Origin: Bacteroidetes bacterium GWE2_42_24
GTDB lineage: Bacteria; Bacteroidota; Bacteroidia; Bacteroidales; TTA-H9
Direction of reading: 5' to 3'
DNA length: 64,000 bases
NCBI GenBank assembly: GCA_001768515.1
Contig: MEOA01000010.1
Span: 204,490 to 268,489, forward strand
Part shown: in pieces, positions 11,901-19,348 of the stretch
Layout: each line of letters starts with the position of its first letter
Position numbering within the stretch: the stretch's first letter is position 1
Position numbers and translations under genes: made by a program
The notes under the pieces: model-generated
What the model was told of the DNA's origin: nothing
The model's database searches: none
The model's input: only the letters and a program-made list of their open reading frames with translations

Positions 11901-11936
11901 AGAGGTTAACGTTTGACCCGCAAACATCTTTGACAC
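2976..11936 (-). CDS. Three-module nonribosomal peptide synthetase with terminal thioesterase
   Basis: A 2,986-residue multidomain enzyme in the order A1-T1-C1-A2-T2-C2-A3-T3-TE. Phosphopantetheine serines lie near residues 548 (GGDSL), 1600 (GGHSL) and 2657 (GGDSL). Adenylation cores YVLFTSGSTG, CVYTSGTSG and LIYTSGSTG are near residues 160, 1210 and 2270. Condensation motifs are HHLLMDGW (near 736) and HHLIADSRS (near 1792, with Ser where Gly is usual). The thioesterase nucleophile is S2787 in GFSLGG, with a late GEHNT histidine. Pocket residues aligned by eye to PheA give DVWYIAGICK for A1 (Phe-like), DAEDIGTVVK for A2 (acidic, suggesting a basic amino acid) and DILQLGLIWK for A3 (a glycine-type code). 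There is no starter C, epimerase, methylase or reductase domain, so a linear or cyclised L-tripeptide is inferred. Start GTG 11936, or ATG 11927. Confidence 0.95.
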   Translation of the reverse strand: MSKMFAGQTLTSLVSRCSEQFPDRLAVVAGDEAITYCDLMEQSRVLSRWFVIQGLQAGEMVVLIHNRNIRMVVDLMAVLMAGGAWVPVSPDQPLMRIRQIVEQVNPRFILSDVDSPLVDGATWIGPEKRGKIGQGEFTDGLLPEIEPQQLAYVLFTSGSTGVPKGVMVEHRSVAAMLDAFEKTAPIEGPFNGLSVCPYVFDVSVWEFFSVLGYGGTLHLAAPESVLDTDTFCQFLSKRAINSGYFPPGVLIPLGKELRQSIHHVPLKRILAGVEPILGGTLLRFSQLPSKPVIINGYGPTEATICATFYRYSEVDEPTARVPIGKALPGYEVLLLDEMHNVVEIGQTGEIAIGGVGLARGYLGMAELTASRFIGHPFKAGERLYLTGDYAEERPDGNLLYRGRGDLQVKVHGHRIELSEIEKNLESMPFVMATAVILKRDTSGYALLICYYETEGDHTVNAEQLQEWLTARLPAYMIPHRFLVLDKLPRTINGKIDREQLLVSDIEESDEVSSSLPGVNELLLPLWRSVLGHWPAGPDDDFFKTGGDSLRAMHLGALITQSTGVKVVVKALFDNPTPRLLSDYLNSSRPQQHGLPLVGLPQPGEPFPLAFSQQRPWLLFQMGGETSIYNLPLAYRIRGFIDDRVLEEALRLIIHRHESLRLSFGESGGMGYQKINSTVPFALVREMLDLRNNQEEALAQYLISESCIPFNPSQPPLFRASLIKMATNDHVLLIITHHLLMDGWSLGILHRELEEAYNVLLHQQSPDLPDENSGWSMFVMEQQKRFNDDDFDTGLRYLERYLRNAPQFLQLPAWNQRPAFQSFNGKSIFFHPEAGLAEAISDMASAYNVSSYMVLMATFGLWLQGLTGSDDFVTGTMTASRNNAESFGVIGFYSESLPVRFTIPDGVTFGEWLLQVRENLLELLGHQDVPFELLLRRLNPLRNNSYNPVFQVMLVHQRDAKDSFSLGETDCTAIHLPYPGSKLDLTVYIKEYPGKMIIMAEYNADLFDQAWMQSMLDGFINMLRQCTTDPAIPLSRVQLINAQSAAKLQQWSGETVESPRFVAVTEMVFRQAVSHPDEIAIVEGEKIYSYSWLRQRADGLSMAIQRRNPEKGAVALLTGRNHDSVAAMLAIMNAGCMLVPLSAQLPSSRIVFIMKDAAVRLVVIDGSMDIPPELEGVPVIDLNEAIDSSPVSLETILEEKPAYCVYTSGTSGRPKGVVVSHGSLSNFIQAAMVKYEMSSNDRMLQFASFTFDASVEEVWTTWCSGATLVIRDEEMISSPQRFMQQCDEYGITVLDLPTAYFHHLAGSSEVDLLRIPARLRLVILGGEALQPAMTVRWRTIPGGSPRLVNTYGPTEATVVAVWSEISELVGLQPVFIGTPVPGDQVYVVDRYLRLVPPGAIGELLIGGRGVAMCYLNQPALTDRSFIRLPFAPGNVLYRTGDLVKFHRTGSLEFLGRLDDQIKIRGFRVEPSEIESVIRNWPGVRDAIVAPFKDMHNDVALCCWYQAGEDADQEELRSWLEWQLPDFMVPSAWVRIDMVPLTSSGKVDKAQLPPPNAISAVSGKVWQPDDEIQRDLITVWSSVLGSVPIEPNENFFLRGGHSLLAATLLALVRQRFGVEILLRDLFAVPTFAGLERLIRDHIGKKPSVEQVIVPYHWEGRIPLSSSQHRIWFLEQLETLEAAFSIPLSFRIHGLLKPGVLNLALNRFGEARQMLRAFVSTDTDGNPGLDFIKDFEYQIPVADLALLPPGRQIMEVTLRVQRNERLTFDPAVWPLFRVSLIQLAPDDWYLLLNFHHLIADSRSVGLFVEGIGSLYNRLLVDQMADAEPERPCYTDYVHWQQQWLASGAASEQMGLWMEKLTGAPVVLRLPTDRPRPARQSFEGDEVTVNLPAELVRRLKEIAAHRGASLNTILLSCFAVVLSRYTSQRDFVIGIPVAGRTASGAERLMGATINNLPVRINVEGKEDFSLWMDATNQAMLEALSMQEMPFERIVKSMKLHPEMSITPLYQVMFNMLNAHNEELRLRGCTVEFIEPASHSAKYDLTLIVREREQEVWITFEYACALFDQVTIRHMSRALLTIAESVALNSTRKIGQLGLLLPTDEWHPLRRPHLRQSFPRIPLPALFVEIAEKFGDVTAIIAGNVTLTYAEAASRMMEIATALYSVGCSQGKPVGVFVERNEWLPLALLAVQKVGGFYVPLDSGYPTERLSAIIGDAGIELFLVSASTKQLLPEGNFKTILVDDPALRHLPKNNNFPEIKMSAPAYLIYTSGSTGKPKGVQISHASLTNFLWSIKHEPGVNSTDRLLAVTTVSFDIAALELFVPLISGATVVIASDEEQRDGRLLGHLIEQKNITLMQATPVTWRMMLYAGWQGSSELTILCGGEALPGELAGQLLPRCRRLWNLYGPTETTIWSSLACIDQIDDTRPFAQLGKPVANNYLYVADEYLNPVPPGVPGELLIGGEGVAIGYLNRPELNHVMFLPNPFDHTPGARLYRTGDMVKFRNDETLEYLGRNDYQIKLRGFRIEPGEIESLLATHPAVRQAVVVLREEQGAIKRLVAYLEPEVHQQSIDVSFKDFLKGKLPDYMIPSVYVWLEVLPITSSGKIDRNSLPAPEVSEVNPRHQEEAPLNSDEKKMLDIWREILRIEHISVTDDFFDLGGDSLMAVGLMARIELKFNLRLPLATLFHYSTLRELSAKVAMGETSTLWRSLVTIRPMGYKPPVFLIHGAGLNVLLYNSLVLHFSAGQPVYALQAKGLDGREKPLETIEEIAAHYISEMRTVSPMGPFALAGFSLGGIIAYEMARQLNEMGLKTFFVGMFDTVAYTSIDNIPAFKRNLNSLLFRFNQIIFNLKLFVSDSSDHRSNLIGLKVRSLNLFFERVRFRLKELEVYMTGDRNKLQSFALPVHEINNRAVERYHLKPSDVRIDLFKAKQPTFYITDPQTYGWGVYAKNGVVVHEVPGEHNTIFHPPHDKQFAYTLQRCIDEAFDRFQKK

Positions 11937-12213
11937 TGAAAAGTTAATTTATAATGTTTAAACCTCACAAATTACGTACTAATGTTGCATCTCTCACGCA
12001 ACAAATCCATCTGGCAGTTTTATCTGTTTGGCTATCACATCTAAAAAATTTAAAAAACCAAGACTAAACAATCCCATCAAAATACCAGAATGATCAAACG
12101 CTGTACTAAATTCCAATTAATAGACATCACGATACAATACCGTTACCCGGCTTTCCTCGCTGTCGTTATATTTTTCTTAATATTGCGTTCAAATATATCT
12201 AAATAATCGCCTG

Positions 12214-13461
12214 ATGAAACGCATCGCCTTACACTGGCAGATTCTTATTGCCCTCTTTGCCGGAGGTATTTTTGGTTTTTTTATCCCCGACGGAGTCGTT
12301 TGGGTAGCATGGATGGGCGATTTATTTCTGCGCCTACTCAGAATGGTCATTATCCCATTGGTGTTCAGCACACTTGTAACAGGAGTTGCAAGTGTTGGAA
12401 ATGCTGACAATCTGGGAAGGATCGGACTGAAAACAATGTTGTTCTATCTGGCGACAAGCCTGATTGCTATCCTTACGGGCCTTGTACTTGTAAACCTTAT
12501 AAAACCAGGTGTCGGTGCCGACATTGGATTAGCCGAACGACCAGAAACAATAGGTGTCGTCGGGTATTCATTTCTTGACACCGTATTGGGTATCGTTCCC
12601 GACAACATCTTCGCCTCCCTGATGAGAGGCGACATGTTGCCTATCATCTTCTTCGCCATTCTCGCAGGCTTCTTCATCACCCGCCTCGACCAGCATCATT
12701 CCAGATCACTCTCGACTGCCTTCAAAGCCTTATCGGAACTCATGATGAAAATCACCATGTTTGTTGTCCGGTTTACCCCTGCCGGTGTATTTGGTATTGT
12801 AGCTAAAGTAATCAGCGAACAGGCCGGCGATCAGGATGCCCTTCTGGCTGTCACCGGCCGGCTTGGCCTTTACATGCTGACCGTCCTGATCGGAATCTTC
12901 TTCCAGGGGCTCATTACCCTGTCGATTGCCCTGAAAGGGCTGGGTGGCATCAACCCGGCTGAACACATCCGAAACATGTCCGCGGTACTGCTGACCGCCT
13001 TCTCCACTTCTTCCAGTAACGCAACCCTGCCGCTGACTATCAGTGAAATTGAAACCAAATCGGGCGTTTCACCTGCCATTAGCGGTTTCACCTTACCGCT
13101 GGGCGCTACCATCAATATGAATGGTACTGCCCTCTACGAATGTGTTGCCGTGATGTTCATTGCTCAGGCATACGGAATCGAACTGTCGATTGGGCAACAA
13201 CTGATCGTGGTGGTAACTGCCTTACTGGCAGCAATAGGCTCTGCCGGAATTCCAATGGCAGGACTGGTAATGATGGCCATCGTGATGTCAGCCGTGGGCC
13301 TTCCCCTCGAAGGCATAGGGCTGATTCTTGCTGTTGACCGTATCCTTGATATGTTCCGAACCGCCCTTAACGTTTATGGTGACACCTGTGCTGCCGTCAT
13401 AATTGCCCGGTCAGAACCTGATGCTGACAAACCAGAGGCGTCAAATTGTGTCATAGGTTAA
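12214..13461 (+). CDS. Dicarboxylate/amino acid:cation symporter (DAACS, GltP/DctA type)
   Basis: A 415-residue inner-membrane transporter that couples Na+ or H+ entry to uptake of glutamate, aspartate or a C4-dicarboxylate. It shows many hydrophobic helices, the serine-rich hairpin loop FSTSSSNATLP (near residue 265), the GATINMNGTALYE motif (near residue 295) and the late DRILDMFRTALNVYGDTCAAVI motif region with the conserved Asp and Asn residues. These are the defining SDF-family signatures. The exact substrate cannot be read. It is divergent from the NRPS with a 277-base gap, so a link to the peptide product is possible but not shown. Confidence 0.92.
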   Translation: MKRIALHWQILIALFAGGIFGFFIPDGVVWVAWMGDLFLRLLRMVIIPLVFSTLVTGVASVGNADNLGRIGLKTMLFYLATSLIAILTGLVLVNLIKPGVGADIGLAERPETIGVVGYSFLDTVLGIVPDNIFASLMRGDMLPIIFFAILAGFFITRLDQHHSRSLSTAFKALSELMMKITMFVVRFTPAGVFGIVAKVISEQAGDQDALLAVTGRLGLYMLTVLIGIFFQGLITLSIALKGLGGINPAEHIRNMSAVLLTAFSTSSSNATLPLTISEIETKSGVSPAISGFTLPLGATINMNGTALYECVAVMFIAQAYGIELSIGQQLIVVVTALLAAIGSAGIPMAGLVMMAIVMSAVGLPLEGIGLILAVDRILDMFRTALNVYGDTCAAVIIARSEPDADKPEASNCVIG

Positions 13462-13559
13462 AACGCATACTGATGTACATAACCAGCCTATCTCTTTATC
13501 CCCTGATATTTTCAATTTCTAAATGAAAAGTTTACTCAAACACAAACAATGCTAAAAAC

Positions 13560-15350
13560 ATGACAATAAGACGCTTACTATATTTCAACTCTTTTCTCTT
13601 ACTGGCTATTATGGCCTGTACACCGGCACTGGCTGATAACTGGGATACAGATTACGAAAAGTCGGATGGTATGAAGACTCCCCGTTACGACGCAACCATT
13701 GCATTCTGCCGCAAAATGGCCGATGCTTCCCCTCTTATTCACTACTCCTCTTTTGGAATCAGCCCCCAGGGACGGGAATTGCCGCTCCTGATCGCTGATG
13801 CACATGGAAACTTTGACCCCGAAAGCGTCCGCAGATCGGGGAACATGGTCATACTAATCAATGCATGTATACATCCCGGTGAACCCGAAGGAAAGGATGC
13901 CGGATTATTGCTGCTGCGCAACATCGCATTCAGAAACATTGATCAAAATCTGCTCGATAAGGTTACCATCCTTTTCATCCCCATCTTCAACGTTGACGGA
14001 CATGAGCGGTTTAGTCCCTACAACCGGATAAACCAGAACGGTCCGGAGGAAATGGGATGGCGAACCACCATGCAAAACCTCAACCTGAACCGCGACTTCA
14101 TGAAAGCTGATGCACCTGAGATGCAGGCCTGGCTGAAACTCTTTAACGCCTGGCTTCCCGATTTCTTTATCGATACACATACTACCGATGGTGCCGACTA
14201 CGAATATGTCGTCACCTATGCCCTGGAAGACCGTGGCAATATTGACCCGGCTATCGGAGAATGGCTGGCAACAGGTTTTACTCCTGAATTTGAGCAAAAA
14301 ATGGAAAAAGCAGGCTTCCCTGTGTTTCCTTATGTTAGCTTCAAACAATGGCACAACCCGCGCAGCGGGCTTATCAGCCGCCCTGCCCCACCTATGTTAT
14401 CGCAGGGATATGTTGCAGTACATAACCGACCAGGTATGCTGATCGAGACACACATGCTCAAACCATATAAACCACGTGTAGAATCAACCCTTGAGGTAAT
14501 GCGGATCGCTCTCAGTATAATCAACCGTGAGGCGGGTAATCTGAAACTGATGTATGCTCAGGCCGATGAATCTACTACAAACGCCGCAACCCGCGGACAA
14601 AAAATAGCCGTGAAATTCGATGTATCAAAATCCGATAGTCTGATGGTTGATTTCAGGGGTATTGGCTACCATAGTATAAAAAGCGATCTCACAGGTGGCG
14701 AATGGTTTATCTATGGTAATAAACCCGAAAAATTCGTTCTCCCTTTCTTCAACAAACCGGTAGTCACCACCTGGGTCGACCTGCCTCAGGCCTACATCAT
14801 CCCTGCCGAATTCGCTGAAGTCATTAAGCGGGTGAAGCTGCATGGCATCGAAGTGAATACCCTGCTAAAGGAACTAACCATCGAGGTAAGCACTTACCAC
14901 TTCACCGATATAAGCTTCCGCCCCTCCTCCAACGAAGGTCGCCAGATGCCGTCCTTCAAAACTGAACCAATCAAACGAACCATGGTTTTCCCCGCCGGAT
15001 CGGCTGTTGTATTCACCCACCAGCGGTCAGCAAGGGTCATCGCCCACCTGCTCGAACCCGATGCTCAGGATTCGTTTATGTCGTGGGGTTTCTTCAACAT
15101 CTTTTTTGAACAGAAGGAATACTCCGAAACCTATGTCATGGAAAAAATGGCCCGTAACATGATGCGTGTGGACACTTCCTTACGTTCACGATTCGAAGAC
15201 TTTATGACTCAGAATCCAAATCTGAAGGACAACCAATGGGAACAACTCAACTGGTTCTACCGCCAAACACCATTCTACGATGAGCGACACAATGTTTACC
15301 CTATTGGACGACTCACAGTCATTCCCGCCGAACTACAACAAGCCCTCTAA
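13560..15350 (+). CDS. Secreted M14-family zinc carboxypeptidase-like protein
   Basis: A 596-residue protein with an N-terminal signal peptide ending near ALADN, so exported. Zinc ligands fit H105 and E108 in HPGEPEGKD and H207 in FIDTHTTDG, and the catalytic glutamate is probably E296 in MLIETHMLKP; NLNRDFMK with its substrate-binding arginine lies near residue 178. This layout is that of M14 metallocarboxypeptidases, here with a long C-terminal part beyond the roughly 300-residue catalytic domain. It probably trims C-terminal residues from peptides in the periplasm or outside the cell. It follows the symporter by about 100 bases on the same strand and may supply amino acids to it; that link is inference. 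Confidence 0.88.
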   Translation: MTIRRLLYFNSFLLLAIMACTPALADNWDTDYEKSDGMKTPRYDATIAFCRKMADASPLIHYSSFGISPQGRELPLLIADAHGNFDPESVRRSGNMVILINACIHPGEPEGKDAGLLLLRNIAFRNIDQNLLDKVTILFIPIFNVDGHERFSPYNRINQNGPEEMGWRTTMQNLNLNRDFMKADAPEMQAWLKLFNAWLPDFFIDTHTTDGADYEYVVTYALEDRGNIDPAIGEWLATGFTPEFEQKMEKAGFPVFPYVSFKQWHNPRSGLISRPAPPMLSQGYVAVHNRPGMLIETHMLKPYKPRVESTLEVMRIALSIINREAGNLKLMYAQADESTTNAATRGQKIAVKFDVSKSDSLMVDFRGIGYHSIKSDLTGGEWFIYGNKPEKFVLPFFNKPVVTTWVDLPQAYIIPAEFAEVIKRVKLHGIEVNTLLKELTIEVSTYHFTDISFRPSSNEGRQMPSFKTEPIKRTMVFPAGSAVVFTHQRSARVIAHLLEPDAQDSFMSWGFFNIFFEQKEYSETYVMEKMARNMMRVDTSLRSRFEDFMTQNPNLKDNQWEQLNWFYRQTPFYDERHNVYPIGRLTVIPAELQQAL

Positions 15351-15414
15351 CCCGTCAATTCTGGCGGACTATTCGCTGAATACCTGATAATAATAACCCA
15401 AAGGAGAAAAAAAA

Positions 15415-16458
15415 TTATTGAAGGAGGAGTTTCCCGGTATAACGTTGTTGGTCTGTCGTTACAAAAACCAGCAGGAAGCCCCTGGACCACTGTCCGGTTT
15501 GAATTGTCTGCCCCGGTACTACTTTATCCGCTTTGAACATCGTGGTTCCGTTGGGCAGCATTACCTGCAGGGACGCTGTTTTGCCGGCATTCTCAGGCCA
15601 ACTGACCATGACACTGTTCTTTGCAGGATTGGGTGACAGACTAAGAAAAGCCTGCATCTCATACTCAGGCACACCTGTACAATCCACAACCTCCACGGTT
15701 ACCTGATCTGTTGCAGTTTGTCCTTCTGAGCTGGCAACCACTGTATAAATGGTGCTTACTACAGGCGTTACAGTTGGATTTTGTAACGTTGAAGTAAATC
15801 CGACAGGAACAGAAGTCCATACATAGGTCACTACACCGGGAGCACCTGTCGGAGTAACCGTCAGATCGGCCGATAAACCAAGACAGATCAAAGAAGGCCC
15901 CTGGGCAGTGACAGAAAAAGTCTGGGCTGCCTCCTGAACAGTAAGTGTAGACGTTTTGGTTACCGATTTGTTAAGCGTAAACGCCCCGTAAAAAGTTACA
16001 TCACCGGTTCCAGCGGCAGGGGCAATCCAACCAAAAGACCAGACAGCAGGATTGGCGCTGGTGGATGATGTCTGGGTAATGTATTTTCCACTCCCGGTAA
16101 GCTTGCTGCCTGTCCCTGCAACAAGCGTTCCAAGCAGATTACCTGAAGGATTCTGTGGTGAAACCTCGATCCCCTTTTTACCTGAACCGGTCAGGGTTAC
16201 GGTAACCGTATAGGTGTTTCCGGGTACATATCCTTCAACAGGAATATCTGAAGTAATCCACCCCGTCACAGGAGTCGTTGCTCCACCATGACATTGAACA
16301 CAGTCTTTGCCATCTCCCGGAGAGCCGGTATACCCTGCCGGAGCACCTCCCGGGTAATCAGCATTGTCGCCACTATAGGCCGAAAAAAGCCAGAGCCCGG
16401 CCATTAGGATAAGAAAAGCAAAAAGAACACGGTTGTGGACTAATCTTGTAATCTTCAT
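15415..16458 (-). CDS. T9SS-sorted surface protein with one CxxCH motif (choice-of-anchor V type)
   Basis: A 347-residue exported protein. After the signal anchor it carries GSPGDGKDCVQCHGGA, so C53, C56 and H57 make a single c-type heme-binding motif. A Reeler-like beta domain (about 70-180) follows, then an Ig-like domain (about 180-265), and finally a type IX secretion sorting domain (about 275-347) beginning LSPNPAKNSVMVSW and ending in GKLLLQ. The N-terminal layout matches what is annotated as choice-of-anchor V. Such proteins go through the outer membrane and are attached to the surface; whether heme is attached cannot be told. It converges with the M14 gene and its start is ATG 16458. 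Confidence 0.85.
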   Translation of the reverse strand: MKITRLVHNRVLFAFLILMAGLWLFSAYSGDNADYPGGAPAGYTGSPGDGKDCVQCHGGATTPVTGWITSDIPVEGYVPGNTYTVTVTLTGSGKKGIEVSPQNPSGNLLGTLVAGTGSKLTGSGKYITQTSSTSANPAVWSFGWIAPAAGTGDVTFYGAFTLNKSVTKTSTLTVQEAAQTFSVTAQGPSLICLGLSADLTVTPTGAPGVVTYVWTSVPVGFTSTLQNPTVTPVVSTIYTVVASSEGQTATDQVTVEVVDCTGVPEYEMQAFLSLSPNPAKNSVMVSWPENAGKTASLQVMLPNGTTMFKADKVVPGQTIQTGQWSRGFLLVFVTTDQQRYTGKLLLQ

Positions 16459-16666
16459 CTTAAGATGTTTTAATTTTCAGACCGCCTGCCTCTGCAACCT
16501 GTCGGTCAGCATTGCAGAACAATAATCCGGCGAATATATGTAAAAAACAACATACAACACAAGAATCAATAAACAACCCGTCCAGTACCAATGAAATCTC
16601 GCGCTAAGACAAGTAGCGGGTATAGTTCCTTTAATCCGGCAGATGAGATAATAACGGCACAGAAGA

Positions 16667-19273
16667 CTACTTTTCCCTCAGAATCCGCTGCATCGTTTTC
16701 AACAACTGCTCACCCGTTCCAATCTGGTAACCAGAAGTGTAGTAAACTACATCACCTCCTGCTGTAATCACGATGAAAGCAGGGAGTGCGGTTTCGGACT
16801 TAAGACCTGTTGCCTTCGAAAATGACTTTGCAAGCTGCCATCCGTCATCGGTGCTCACAACTGTCTCTTTGGGCAAACGACCTGCAAGTTTCTTCCCGGT
16901 CGCTATGTCGGTTGCAAAAACTTGCATCCGTATACCTGCCTTTTCAAATGATTCCTTCACAGGCTCCATGTCAACAAGGAAATGTCGCCCGGGTTCTGTT
17001 TCCGGATCAATCCACCCGACAATGGTTGTAGCAGAGAGTTTCAGCGGGGTTTCAGCCCATCGGGCAATCACCTTCAAAGAGGCCTGTTCATGGCGTACCA
17101 AAAGGTCAATCTTTTTATTTTCCCCTTTGGCAAGGCTAAAGAATTCCTGTCTTATCAATACGGTGCCATCACTCAGCCTGTTGCCGGTAAGCAACCTATA
17201 GTAACCCGGATCAAGTTCTATCTCTCCGGGAAACTGACTGATGGGCTTCATCTCCTCAAATTCCAGCGTTTTCATGGCTGTACCATCGAAACGGGCCAGA
17301 CTGAAATGAATGTAATAAAGTGGTTCCGGCGATTCCTTCGGATCATATACAAGCCTGACCCGGCCCTTCTCTGCTACAAACGTCTGTGATTCTCCGGTGG
17401 CAAAGGAAACATTGACCCACCCGTCCTTATAATATTGCGGCATTTTAGTAGCTGGTTCAAGCCGGGCTGCAATACCCAGCGCCCTGCAAGCGGCTACAAA
17501 GAACAGATCGCGATTGGATGGATCAGAACGTCTCAACCCAAATACTCCAACTGGCGATATCTGAATACGGTAATAATTATTGACGCTGTCGATCACAATT
17601 TTTTCTTTAATCCAGGCAATAATGGCACCCGCTGAAGCTGCATCATCCCTGCTCCTGAGCGAAGCCAGGCTATCGGCTAATAACGACCTGTAAGGGGTCA
17701 GCATCTCCAGATCAATTCGCGGATTAAGCACATATAGCCGCCGATGATCATCAGGAGTCAATGTGCCGCCATTGGCCAGATAACGGTTGAGATGGTCGGT
17801 CAGGGTCGCCTCAGGGGTATCGTGCAGATCCTTCTCGGCAATGGTCTCTGTAAGTATCAGGGCAAGTTCCCTGTTTGCCGGGGCTGCCTTTTCGAAGAAT
17901 GACTTAATAGCTGGCCAGTTACCCCGGCTTCTTTGCAGAACAGACCAGAACCTGTCGGCATCGAGTGCCAGTGATGCCGCTAACGCTCTGGCTTCATCTT
18001 TGTTAATAAAGGTAGAGATATAGGCATTACGAATAGAATCCTCAACCGCCAGTCTTCTTTCGTTCTCTTTCTGCCCGGATTCCGACACCTTGGCGGGTTC
18101 CCTGACAATCGGTGGAATGTTGTCGGATTCATACACGAATGCATCACCCTGCATGCGGGAAAGCTGTAGAATTAACGTATCAGTGGTTTCAACAGTCAGA
18201 CGGCTCAGGTTAAAATTTCCTTTAGTATCGCATGCCCAGACCTGAATATCGCCAAGTCCTGTCTCAAAAAGGGCTATCCCGTTTTCATCGGTCGTAGCGC
18301 GATGGAGTGTATAGAACTCGGCATAATTGTACAGCCCGAAGTCAACGGTAGCACCGGGAAGTTGCTTTCCATCGCTGCCGGTCACCTTCACTGCAATCTG
18401 CCGGGTGGGGGCATAATTCCCAAGGAGGTTGAGGCGCGCAAATTTATCGTATGATTTCAGTACCTTTTCAGTCCCCTGATAACGACCAAATGCATTGGTA
18501 TGAACCATCATCGTGCGTAAGGCCGGTCCGGCAAACCAACCCTGATTCAGGTCGGGTGCAGGTTCACAGGCTCCCAGAAATTGCCATTTCCCGTCAATCC
18601 ATACCTCTACCCATGCATGATTATCGTCAACATGCGCCCAGCGGGGCGTATAGACCTGCCTTGCAGGAATCCCAACCGCACGTAGCGCAGTAGCAGTGAA
18701 AGTAGACTCCTCTCCGCAACGTCCATAAGCTGTGCAGATAGCGCCCAGCGGCGAGATGGTGCGGCTGTCGGTTCCCTGGTAGTTGATCTTCTCATGACAC
18801 CAGTGATTAACTTCAAGGGCAGCATCTTTCATCGTCAGGTTTTTTACCCGTGGTATCAGTTCACGAAAAAAAACTGCCCGCGCTGAATCCAGATTCTCAT
18901 TATTTACTCTGTAAGGGAGCACGAAGTGACGGAACACATCTTCCGGCACTGTCTTTCCCCATGAAAATGTATCACGGGCAGCGAAAGCCAACCTGACATT
19001 TCGCAAGAAAAAAAAGCCATCATAATCGGCCATGTCATTAAGCGGCATGTATGCAAAGAGGAACATCATCGCTTCACGTTCTTCGGTAGTCATATCCTGA
19101 TTCATCACCCCGAAAAGTTTTCCCTGACGGGCACCTGTAAGCTTCCGGGCAGCCTCAAAGTCAGTTTCTACCTGCTGGCGATAGGTCGTGTCGGTAATAA
19201 AATGGATTTCATGTTTACTGCAGCCGGCAAGCAGCATCACAGCAAGCAAAAACGAGAAGAGTCGTTGATTCAT
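16667..19273 (-). CDS. Transglutaminase-like lipoprotein, large
   Basis: I start this at ATG 19273 (868 residues): the signal NQRLFSFLLAVMLLAGC then ends in a lipobox (Cys18), and a promoter element at 19321-19328 lies just upstream, ruling out the longer frame. The transglutaminase-like core has Cys186 in YGRCGEEST, His219 in NHAWVEVW and Asp227 in IDGKW, the papain-type triad. A carboxypeptidase-regulatory-like beta domain follows (near 300-370), then a second region with ACRALGIAARLEP that resembles a degenerate transglutaminase fold without its cysteine. The C-terminal part looks thioredoxin-like without catalytic cysteines. A role in protein or peptidoglycan-linked peptide processing in the envelope is possible but not shown. 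Confidence 0.85.
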   Translation of the reverse strand: MNQRLFSFLLAVMLLAGCSKHEIHFITDTTYRQQVETDFEAARKLTGARQGKLFGVMNQDMTTEEREAMMFLFAYMPLNDMADYDGFFFLRNVRLAFAARDTFSWGKTVPEDVFRHFVLPYRVNNENLDSARAVFFRELIPRVKNLTMKDAALEVNHWCHEKINYQGTDSRTISPLGAICTAYGRCGEESTFTATALRAVGIPARQVYTPRWAHVDDNHAWVEVWIDGKWQFLGACEPAPDLNQGWFAGPALRTMMVHTNAFGRYQGTEKVLKSYDKFARLNLLGNYAPTRQIAVKVTGSDGKQLPGATVDFGLYNYAEFYTLHRATTDENGIALFETGLGDIQVWACDTKGNFNLSRLTVETTDTLILQLSRMQGDAFVYESDNIPPIVREPAKVSESGQKENERRLAVEDSIRNAYISTFINKDEARALAASLALDADRFWSVLQRSRGNWPAIKSFFEKAAPANRELALILTETIAEKDLHDTPEATLTDHLNRYLANGGTLTPDDHRRLYVLNPRIDLEMLTPYRSLLADSLASLRSRDDAASAGAIIAWIKEKIVIDSVNNYYRIQISPVGVFGLRRSDPSNRDLFFVAACRALGIAARLEPATKMPQYYKDGWVNVSFATGESQTFVAEKGRVRLVYDPKESPEPLYYIHFSLARFDGTAMKTLEFEEMKPISQFPGEIELDPGYYRLLTGNRLSDGTVLIRQEFFSLAKGENKKIDLLVRHEQASLKVIARWAETPLKLSATTIVGWIDPETEPGRHFLVDMEPVKESFEKAGIRMQVFATDIATGKKLAGRLPKETVVSTDDGWQLAKSFSKATGLKSETALPAFIVITAGGDVVYYTSGYQIGTGEQLLKTMQRILREK

Positions 19274-19320
19274 GGCAGTTTGGTTAAAGCAGATACACAT
19301 TGGTGATCTTTGGATTCGCA

Positions 19321-19328
19321 CAAAAATA
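19321..19328 (-). promoter_or_regulatory. Bacteroidota -7 element for the transglutaminase-like lipoprotein
   Basis: The minus strand reads TATTTTTG, matching TAnnTTTG, about 48 bases before the chosen ATG at 19273. Its place inside the longer open frame supports the shorter start. Confidence 0.45.
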
Positions 19329-19348
19329 GAGAAAGTTATTTGAATCAT

